Positions 1-5,408 of a DNA stretch of 13,473 nucleotides are shown here, piece after piece. This DNA is from Negativicutes bacterium. Lineage in GTDB: Bacteria; Bacillota; Negativicutes; SKW292. The stretch is from assembly GCA_026416215.1 (NCBI GenBank), contig JAOAFP010000038.1:1-13473 (forward strand), written 5' to 3'. Under the pieces are notes generated by a model. The model saw only the letters and a list, made by a program, of their open reading frames with translations, searched no databases and was not told where the DNA came from. Made by a program: the position numbers and the translations under genes. The first letter of the stretch is position 1, and the number at the start of each line of letters is the position of its first letter.

Positions 1-25
1 CCGCCGGTGGATTTGCCGTCGGTCG

Positions 26-451
26 TCAACCCCTGCTTTGCCGCCACACCCCCAGGGCCAACACCACCACCCCCTCAGCCAGCAGCACCAACTGCCAGGA
101 CAGCAGTCCTGCCACCAACGGAATAATCGCGACGGCATCGCTCTGCACCGCCCAGAGCAAAAATGCGACCAAAAACAGTAACACCAGCGAGCTGCCGGCC
201 CTCATTACCCGCCGGCCCTGCGACGGCGTACGGCAGGCCCCGCACAGCCAGACCCGGCCGGCTGACATCAGAAAGTAAACCACAGCCGCCAGCCAGCCGG
301 CGGCCAGCGACCACAACCACCGTTCGCCGCCCCACCACCAGCTTATCCCGCCGGCCACCGCTCCCCAGCCGATCATCAGCCGCAGGCCGGACTGGCAGAA
401 CCGCCAATAGCCAACCCGGACCTGGCCGGAGCGCCACAGCTGCCACAACAT
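26..451 (-). CDS. atpI: ATP synthase subunit I-like membrane protein (AtpI family)
   Basis: This is a 141-residue, very hydrophobic protein with about four membrane segments, near residues 23-40, 47-64, 88-103 and 107-135, separated by short basic stretches. Size, topology and position fit the poorly conserved AtpI (ATP synthase I chain) family, whose members act in assembly of the Fo c-ring or in ion supply to the ATP synthase. It lies 10 bases downstream of atpZ on the same strand, and only 25 bases of the window follow its stop, where atpB (subunit a) would be expected. The ATG at 451 is the first usable start after the atpZ stop; no strong Shine-Dalgarno sequence precedes it, so coupling to atpZ translation is likely. 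The assignment rests mainly on topology and context, because family sequence conservation is weak. Confidence 0.72.
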   Translation of the reverse strand: MLWQLWRSGQVRVGYWRFCQSGLRLMIGWGAVAGGISWWWGGERWLWSLAAGWLAAVVYFLMSAGRVWLCGACRTPSQGRRVMRAGSSLVLLFLVAFLLWAVQSDAVAIIPLVAGLLSWQLVLLAEGVVVLALGVWRQSRG

Positions 452-461
452 ACCGCGCTGT

Positions 462-680
462 TCAGGGACGGAAGCCGGTGATCCGCTTGTAGGCCGACCA
501 GATCCCGCTCAGCACACCGAGGATTATACCAGCAACCACTCCCCATGGCGATGTTCCCAGCCAGGCATCGGCCATCTTCCCCAACACCAGGCCAACCACT
601 GTGGTAGCCGCCAGATTGATCCCCAGCCCCAAAACCAGACCGGAGGCAGCCAGCCATTGTTTTTTGTCATCGCTCGCCAT
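462..680 (-). CDS. atpZ: AtpZ/AtpI-family small membrane protein of the ATP synthase operon
   Basis: This 72-residue protein has two membrane segments. Residues about 10-30 contain GLVLGLGINLAATTVVG, and residues about 43-62 contain SPWGVVAGIILGVLSGIW, followed by a basic end (AYKRITGF). The glycine-rich first helix, the G-x-x-x-D-x-W-L-G-T-x-P hinge and the second helix match the AtpZ family. Members are encoded ahead of atpI/atpB and have been linked, in alkaliphilic Bacillus, to Mg2+/Ca2+ supply for the synthase. The reading frame is open back to 806, but the longer form would overlap the end of wecB and add 42 residues with no family resemblance. The ATG at 680 gives the usual family length, with only a GC-rich, weak ribosome site upstream. 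Confidence 0.8.
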   Translation of the reverse strand: MASDDKKQWLAASGLVLGLGINLAATTVVGLVLGKMADAWLGTSPWGVVAGIILGVLSGIWSAYKRITGFRP

Positions 681-718
681 AGCGTCCGCCCGCCCCCGTG
701 CCAACCAGACATCAATAA

Positions 719-741
719 GGGTTAGTTCTATGTTGTAACCC
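719..741 (-). repeat. Short inverted repeat in the wecB-atpZ spacer
   Basis: Six-base arms GGGTTA and TAACCC flank an 11-base loop just downstream of the wecB stop. In the direction of transcription the right arm is followed by TTATTGATGT, which is only moderately T-rich. It could be a weak terminator or processing hairpin separating wecB from the atp genes. With arms this short it may also be chance. I see no convincing promoter in the 74-base spacer. Confidence 0.25.
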
Positions 742-753
742 ATAATCCTGCCA
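742..753 (+). repeat. Copy 1 of a 12-base word shared with the cimA leader
   Basis: The word ATAATCCTGCCA lies just past the wecB stop and recurs exactly at 5325-5336. Its first 11 bases recur inverted at 5347-5357. By simple base statistics a shared 12-mer between two short spacers is not expected by chance in a window this size. No function can be assigned. Confidence 0.3.
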
Positions 754-754
754 G

Positions 755-1903
755 CTACACGGAAAATATTTCTCCCGGCGTCGCCCGGCAGCCAGCCCAC
801 CAGCAAATGGTGTCAATAATGCGGCCCGCTGCCCGTCCGTCGCCGTAAGGATTGACGGCCTGGGCCATCCGGCGGTAGAAGTGCTGATCGGTCAGCAGCC
901 GTCGGCAGTCGGCATAAACCGCCGCCCGGTCAGTCCCGGTCATTTTCACCGTCCCGGCTGCCACCGCCTCCGGCCGCTCGGTGGTGTCGCGCAGCACCAG
1001 TACCGGCTTGCCCATGGCCGGCGCCTCCTCCTGGATGCCGCCGGAGTCGGTCAGCACTGCATAACAATGGCGCATTGCCCAGGCAAACGGCTGGTAATCC
1101 AGCGGTTCGCAGAAATGAACCCGTTCCACCCCGGCCAGCACGGCGTGGGCTGCCTGCCGGACAACCGGGTTTTTGTGAATCGGGAACAACACCGCCACAT
1201 CGGCGAATTCCCGGCAGATATCGGCCAGTGCCAGGTAAACCTGATCGAGTTTCCCACCGAGGTTCTCCCGGCGGTGAGGGGTTACCAGCAGCACCCGCTG
1301 GCCCCGCCAGTCGATATCCGGCAGCCCGGTCGGCTGGTACGGCCGTTGACTGACCATCTGCAGGGCATCAATCACCGTGTTGCCGGTCACAAAGATCTTT
1401 TCGCCGTCGATTCCCTCCCTCAGCAAGTTGGCAGCAGCGGTTGCCGTCGGGGCAAAGTGCAGGTCGGCCAGCGCCGCCGTCAGACGGCGGTTCATCTCTT
1501 CCGGATAAGGGGAGTATTTGTTGCCGGTGCGCAGTCCGGCTTCGACGTGCCCGACGGGAATCTGCCGGTAAAAGGCTGCCAGCGCCGCCACGAAAGTGGT
1601 GGAGGTGTCCCCGTGGACCAGTACCAGATCGGGGGCGAAATCATCCAGCACCGCCGCCATCCCGGTCAGAACCCGGCAGGTAATATCCTGCAGGGTCTGC
1701 CCCTGGCTCATAATATCGAGGTCGTAATCGGCGGCAATACCGAACAGCTCCAGCACCTGATCGAGCATTTCCCGATGCTGGGCGGTGACTGCCAGCCTGG
1801 CCTGGAAAATATCGGGGTGCCGGCTGAGCCCGATCACCAGCGGTGCCATCTTGATTGCTTCCGGCCGGGTGCCGAATACGGTTAGAATCCTTTTTTTAGC
1901 CAT
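755..1903 (-). CDS. wecB: UDP-N-acetylglucosamine 2-epimerase (non-hydrolysing)
   Basis: This 382-residue cytoplasmic enzyme interconverts UDP-GlcNAc and UDP-ManNAc, supplying ManNAc for teichoic acid, enterobacterial common antigen-type or other surface polymers. Family hallmarks are clear: GTRPEAIKMAP at residues 11-21, VHGDTSTTF with Asp99, EAGLRTG with Glu121, YPEEMNRR with Glu135/136, TPHRREN with His210, and DSGGIQEEAP (286-295) in the nucleotide-binding C-terminal half. It has the usual family length and the GT-B-like two-domain order. The ATG at 1903 has a good AAGGAG site inside the end of wecA, and the two genes overlap by 8 bases, so translation is probably coupled. Downstream come atpZ and atpI; a UDP-GlcNAc 2-epimerase gene ahead of the atp operon is an arrangement I recall from several Firmicutes. 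mnaA is the synonym used there. Confidence 0.95.
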   Translation of the reverse strand: MAKKRILTVFGTRPEAIKMAPLVIGLSRHPDIFQARLAVTAQHREMLDQVLELFGIAADYDLDIMSQGQTLQDITCRVLTGMAAVLDDFAPDLVLVHGDTSTTFVAALAAFYRQIPVGHVEAGLRTGNKYSPYPEEMNRRLTAALADLHFAPTATAAANLLREGIDGEKIFVTGNTVIDALQMVSQRPYQPTGLPDIDWRGQRVLLVTPHRRENLGGKLDQVYLALADICREFADVAVLFPIHKNPVVRQAAHAVLAGVERVHFCEPLDYQPFAWAMRHCYAVLTDSGGIQEEAPAMGKPVLVLRDTTERPEAVAAGTVKMTGTDRAAVYADCRRLLTDQHFYRRMAQAVNPYGDGRAAGRIIDTICWWAGCRATPGEIFSV

Positions 1904-2951
1904 CGTTCTCCTTCTTGTCCGTCCGTTCTTCGCCCTTGCCGTTGCGCCGGGGAATCATGCCAATTTTGACCGCCCCTGCCACCATCAGCAAAACCACCGC
2001 CATCAGAATGGCTACAGCCAAATCGCGATCAACGATGGTGGTAGCCAGGGCCGCCAACCCCAGCAGGGCACTGATCAGGTACATAACCAGCACGGTCTGG
2101 CGATGGCTCAGGCCAATCGCCAGCAGCCGGTGATGGAGGTGAAGCTTGTCCGGCTTGAAAATCGGCTGGCCGGTCAGTCGCCGGCGAATTATTGCCAGCG
2201 CCGTATCCGCCACCGGCACCCCCAGGGCCAGCAGCGGCACGATCAGGGCAATAGCCGCCACCCCCTTGGCGGTACCGTAAATTGAAGTCACCGCCAGCAA
2301 ATAACCGAGAAACATGCTGCCGGTATCGCCCATAAAAATGCTGGCCGGGTTGAAATTGTAAAACAGAAAGCCAACGCAGGCCCCTGCCAGGGCTGCCGTC
2401 AGCACCGCCACCATATGGAAGTGGTAGGCCACCGCCACCGCCAGCACGGTCAGCGAGGCGATCGCGGTTATGCCGGCTGCCAGACCGTCCAGTCCATCGA
2501 TCAGGTTGACGGTGTTGGTCAGCCCGACGATCCAGACCACGCTGACCGCCGCCGACAGCCAGCCGGGCAGAAAGATCATCCCGCCCCAGGGATTGCTGAA
2601 TTCTTCGATCCTGATTCCGCTGGCCACCGGAACCAGAGCGGCGGCAATCTGCCCGACCAGCTTCACTCTGGCCGGCAGTGAATAGCGATCGTCCAACAGG
2701 CCCACCACCACCAGCAACAACCCTCCCGCCAGAATGGCCGCCAGCGACTGGCTGAAATAGAGGCTGTAGTTGACCGCCACCAAAAACCCGACAAATATCC
2801 CCACCCCGCCGATCCGGGCAACCGCCTCCCGGTGAACCTTGCGCTCGTCGGGCCGGTCGATGAAACCAAACCGCCCGGCAACCACCTTGACCAGCGGGGT
2901 AATCACCACCACCACTGCCAGTGCCGCCAGCATTGTTTGCCAATAGATCAT
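1896..2951 (-). CDS. wecA: Undecaprenyl-phosphate GlcNAc-1-phosphate transferase (WecA/TagO family)
   Basis: This 351-residue polytopic membrane enzyme of the MraY/WecA superfamily transfers GlcNAc-1-phosphate from UDP-GlcNAc to undecaprenyl phosphate, the first membrane step for many cell-surface glycopolymers. Visible motifs, in order, are RKVHREAVARIGG (37-49), the Mg-binding GLLDDRY (Asp87/Asp88), NTVNLIDGLDGLAAG (146-160), FNPASIFMGDTGSMFLGY with Asp209, and the HLHHRL loop (271-276) typical of UDP-GlcNAc-using members. About ten or eleven membrane segments alternate with these loops, and the C-terminal tail is highly charged. The start ATG shares four bases (ATGA) with the stop of the upstream MazG-like gene, and the 3' end overlaps wecB by 8 bases. 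Pairing with WecB implies a polymer that uses both GlcNAc-lipid and ManNAc. tagO is an equally valid symbol. Confidence 0.93.
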   Translation of the reverse strand: MIYWQTMLAALAVVVVITPLVKVVAGRFGFIDRPDERKVHREAVARIGGVGIFVGFLVAVNYSLYFSQSLAAILAGGLLLVVVGLLDDRYSLPARVKLVGQIAAALVPVASGIRIEEFSNPWGGMIFLPGWLSAAVSVVWIVGLTNTVNLIDGLDGLAAGITAIASLTVLAVAVAYHFHMVAVLTAALAGACVGFLFYNFNPASIFMGDTGSMFLGYLLAVTSIYGTAKGVAAIALIVPLLALGVPVADTALAIIRRRLTGQPIFKPDKLHLHHRLLAIGLSHRQTVLVMYLISALLGLAALATTIVDRDLAVAILMAVVLLMVAGAVKIGMIPRRNGKGEERTDKKENDG

Positions 2952-3577
2952 TGCCAGTACCCTTTTGCCTTCAGTTTGGCGTGATGAGCAACGATGGCCT
3001 GCCCGACATCCACTTCAAACCGTTCGGACAGTATGTACATCATCGTTGCGCAGCACTGGGCGACATCCAACAGTTCCATCGCTGCCCCCATTTTGGCCTC
3101 GCGGCCGGCCAGCAGCGGCTGTTCCCCCGATGCTCCGCTGGCCTTGCCCAGATATTGACTGAGTTCGCCCATTTCCTCCTGTATTTTCAGCGCTGTCGAG
3201 GCCAGACTGACCCCATCAATGGTCAGCCGGGGGAATTTCAGACATTTCCCCTGGCCGGCAGCAAATACGCCACAGCTGCCCGGCGGTCCGGCCAGGTAAC
3301 CCTTGTCCCGCAGCTTCCGGCAATGCCCGGCGAACAGGGCAGCCACATCCACCCCGTCCTGTTCCTCCAACACGAAAATCATCGACACGCAGGTCTGTGC
3401 CACATCCAGCAGCTCGGCGGTCACGGCCGCCAGCTGCCCGCCGCCGGCCGGCACCGTCAGTCTGGATACCGCCCGGGCCAGTTCCCCGGCTTCCTCGACC
3501 AGCTTCAGCACCGTTGACCACAGCGTTGGCCGAAGATTATTCAGTTTGGGCAATTCAATCGCAATTTCTCCCATCAT
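2948..3577 (-). CDS. Tandem MazG-like nucleotide pyrophosphohydrolase-fold protein (two domains in one chain)
   Basis: This 209-residue protein is built from two similar halves. The first (about 5-95) has EEAGEL (28-33), ELLDVAQ (55-61) and an ending H-x-x-K-L-x-x-KGY. The second (about 111-208) has EEMGEL (134-139), ELLDVAQ (168-174) and H-x-x-K-L-x-x-KGY. These E-E-x-x-E and E-x-x-D pairs are the metal-binding signature of all-alpha MazG/MazG-like NTP pyrophosphohydrolases, which hydrolyse (d)NTPs to monophosphates. Known proteins of the single-domain MazG-like type are about half this length and dimerise. Here both halves keep all the acidic residues, so the chain may form an internal pseudo-dimer. 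The substrate is unknown. The start is ATGATG at 3577, overlapping the stop of the upstream gene, and the stop overlaps the wecA start, so it sits inside a coupled chain. A linker with several Cys and Gly residues (about 96-112) separates the halves. Confidence 0.78.
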   Translation of the reverse strand: MMGEIAIELPKLNNLRPTLWSTVLKLVEEAGELARAVSRLTVPAGGGQLAAVTAELLDVAQTCVSMIFVLEEQDGVDVAALFAGHCRKLRDKGYLAGPPGSCGVFAAGQGKCLKFPRLTIDGVSLASTALKIQEEMGELSQYLGKASGASGEQPLLAGREAKMGAAMELLDVAQCCATMMYILSERFEVDVGQAIVAHHAKLKAKGYWQ

Positions 3578-5190
3578 TCCGCCCGCTCGAACACCGAAGC
3601 CCTTTTCCCCTCACCAGCGTAGCGACGGACACAGATCGCCACCACCCGGCCATGTTGATCGGTCACCGCCTCCAGCCGGCTAAAAAACCCCGGCGGCTGA
3701 CTGCCCGGCTCTAAATTGTACGCCGCCACCCCGCCATCGTCAACGCCGATAGCCAGCGGCACCCCCCGCGGACCCAGCTCGGCGGCCAGGCCGGAGCCCG
3801 TGCTGAACACCCGCAGCCGACCGTACACCGGGTTGGTGTAAGTACCAAGCCAGCGCAGATCGCTGAACGGGACCACCGTTCCAGCGGCCACCCGCTCAAT
3901 TTCAGCCTGGATCTGGCCGGCCAGCCGGCGGGCGGCGGCGACTGCCTGCCCGACTATTTCCCGGCTCTGGCGGCTCCGGGCCTGCTGCTCATCCTCATCA
4001 CCCTGTGGTTCGGGCCTGATAAAGTAGAGGCGGTAGAAAGTATCGACAACCTGGCGGGGCAGGGGGCTGGGCCCGAAGTTGCTCAACACCGCCACCCCGA
4101 CCTTTCCCTGCGGCATAAAGCTGATCATGTGAGAAAAGCCGTAACCGTCGGCCGGTATGAAGTATTCGGTGTGAGGGGTGCGGAAATTGACCAGCCAGCC
4201 CTTGGCTGCGTAAATTGCTCCCTGTTGCCGATCGTGGCTGACCTCAATCATCGGCTGCCGCATGGTTTTCACCACTGACATCGGCAGACTGACTGCCGGC
4301 CGCCCGGCCGGCTGATCCCGGCCGGCTGTCAGCAAAATCTGCCAGCTCAGCCATTTCCCCAGATCAACAATTGTCCCGGCCATGCTGCCTGATGGTCCCA
4401 GTTCAGCCAGTTGCCTGAATGTCTCACTGGTCAGCGGTTGCCTGGCCGGTTTGCCATTTACAATCATCTCGCCGGCCGCCCAGCCGGACAACCCGGCCAG
4501 TTCCCGCAGATCGGCAGCTGTCGTCCTCATCTCCAACGGCTCCAGCAGGCGTCGCTGGCAGTACAGAGGCCAGCTCCCGCCAACCGCCCGTTCCAGCCCC
4601 CTGACCGCCGCCAGCCAGGCCACTGTCTGACGGGCATAGTTAAACCGCGGCAAATCGCTGCTGTCGATCAGAGCCAGACTGGCCAGAGCGTGCCGGCTGT
4701 CCCAACCCAGCTCGATCAGATCAGCCCCGGCCATTGCCGGCAGCCCGCTGCGATCTGACAGGAGATCGTCAAACCGCAGTTCGGTCCGGCTGTAATCGTC
4801 AGCCACAGCAAACTGCGGCCACAGCCTGACCATCCGCTCGTCCCAGTTCAGCCTGCCGTCGGCTACAGCCAGCCCGGCTCCGGCCACCAAAAAGCCCCGT
4901 CCAATGTCGAGCAGCGGGAACAGGGTCAAACTCGTCATTTCCTGGCCTTGCCCGGCATCGGCCCAACCAATCTCCCGCCGCACCACCACCCCGCTGGCGT
5001 CTACGGCCGTCACCGCCAGGCCCGGTGTCAGGCCCAGCTGGTTCACGGCCGCAAGGTACTGGTCGAAACTTTCAGCCAGCAGACGGTACTGACGGTCGTC
5101 GGCCGGCGGCGCCGGAGCACCCACCCCGTCCTGGCCGCCGGCCGCCCAGACCAACAGACAAAACACTGTCATTGACAGAAATTTCCTCAT
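3574..5190 (-). CDS. Secreted beta-lactamase/CubicO-fold protein with degenerate catalytic motifs
   Basis: This 538-residue protein begins with a signal peptide (MRKFLSMTVFCLLVWAAG, with cleavage probably in the mid-20s). Residues about 40-375 follow the class C beta-lactamase/CubicO serine hydrolase pattern: a LFPLLDIGRGF segment, DGRLNWDERMVRLWP, LLSDRSGLP, FNYARQT, LLEPLEM and GFSHMISFMPQ ending in VAVLSNFG. About 440-525 resembles the small C-terminal beta domain found after such hydrolases (GTYTNPVYGRLRV). The catalytic positions are changed. Ser-x-x-Lys reads Asp95-Ile-Gly-Arg98, Tyr-x-Asn reads Tyr185-Ala-Arg187, and the His/Lys-x-Gly strand reads Ile345-Pro-Ala. It is therefore probably a non-catalytic binding or regulatory protein of the periplasm. 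It heads a chain that continues, with a 4-base overlap, into the MazG-like gene and wecA. The ATG at 5190 has AGAGG at suitable spacing. Confidence 0.82.
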   Translation of the reverse strand: MRKFLSMTVFCLLVWAAGGQDGVGAPAPPADDRQYRLLAESFDQYLAAVNQLGLTPGLAVTAVDASGVVVRREIGWADAGQGQEMTSLTLFPLLDIGRGFLVAGAGLAVADGRLNWDERMVRLWPQFAVADDYSRTELRFDDLLSDRSGLPAMAGADLIELGWDSRHALASLALIDSSDLPRFNYARQTVAWLAAVRGLERAVGGSWPLYCQRRLLEPLEMRTTAADLRELAGLSGWAAGEMIVNGKPARQPLTSETFRQLAELGPSGSMAGTIVDLGKWLSWQILLTAGRDQPAGRPAVSLPMSVVKTMRQPMIEVSHDRQQGAIYAAKGWLVNFRTPHTEYFIPADGYGFSHMISFMPQGKVGVAVLSNFGPSPLPRQVVDTFYRLYFIRPEPQGDEDEQQARSRQSREIVGQAVAAARRLAGQIQAEIERVAAGTVVPFSDLRWLGTYTNPVYGRLRVFSTGSGLAAELGPRGVPLAIGVDDGGVAAYNLEPGSQPPGFFSRLEAVTDQHGRVVAICVRRYAGEGKRASVFERAE

Positions 5191-5324
5191 CCTATCCTCT
5201 TTCGCCGCAGCCGGAAAAACCGCACCCTTTTACCTGCCGCAATTATCATGATTTTTTTCCGTTACAGTCGCTTCCACCAGGCCTGATTGCCGCCAGCCCC
5301 CGGTTATTTCGTCCGGCCTTACCG

Positions 5325-5366
5325 ATAATCCTGCCACCGGCCCGGCGGCAGGATTATTCTTCTCTT
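5325..5366 (+). promoter_or_regulatory. Terminator-like hairpin in the cimA leader (possible attenuator)
   Basis: The spacer between the divergent hydrolase-like gene and cimA holds a perfect 11-base-pair stem, ATAATCCTGCC (5325-5335) with GGCAGGATTAT (5347-5357). The 11-base loop can add three more pairs after one mismatch. On the plus strand it is followed by TTCTTCTCTT, a pyrimidine-rich though not pure T tail. No upstream plus-strand gene needs a terminator here, so a premature-termination or RNA-stability role in cimA expression is plausible. I found neither a T-box antiterminator core nor a convincing leader peptide with Ile or Leu codons. An operator for a repressor is the main alternative reading. 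Confidence 0.45.
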
Positions 5367-5394
5367 AAAGCGAATCGGAGGGCAGAAAACATCC

Positions 5395-5401
5395 AGGGGG
5401 G
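5395..5401 (+). promoter_or_regulatory. Ribosome binding site that fixes the TTG start of cimA
   Basis: AGGGGGG lies seven bases before TTG at 5409. The nearby ATG at 5404 is out of frame and too close to this site. The protein that begins at TTG has the expected family N-terminus (EKVYVFDSTLRDG), so this site decides the start. Confidence 0.7.
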
Positions 5402-5408
5402 CAATGGT

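Noticed and set aside
681..710. Sigma-54-like TTGGCACG box before atpZ (minus strand)
   Set aside because: The -24-like half is good, but the GC of the -12 half is one base off and lacks its TT, and the site is too close to the start codon.
681..806. Longer AtpZ starting at 806
   Set aside because: It would overlap the end of wecB and add 42 residues unlike the family; the ATG at 680 gives the normal size.
881..1885. Long open frame on the plus strand, 334 residues
   Set aside because: It lies fully antisense to the clearly recognisable wecB, has a composition typical of a GC-rich shadow frame (many Pro, Arg, Gln, His), and matches no family I know.
2029..2943. Second minus-strand frame of 304 residues inside wecA
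   Set aside because: It is an alternate frame of wecA, Gly/Arg/Pro-rich with no membrane segments or motifs, while the wecA frame has all family motifs.
5248..5286. Twelve-codon leader peptide before cimA
   Set aside because: It starts at ATG and reads MIFFRYSRFHQA, with only one Ile, no Leu or Val run, and no ribosome site upstream.
5025..5408. N-terminal extension of cimA by 128 codons
   Set aside because: The frame is open only because it runs antisense to the start of the hydrolase-like gene and through the leader hairpin. The added residues resemble no family, and the TTG at 5409 has an ideal ribosome site.
5191..5408. T-box riboswitch upstream of cimA
   Set aside because: The spacer is short and lacks the conserved antiterminator core and a recognisable stem I. 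Only a simple hairpin is present.
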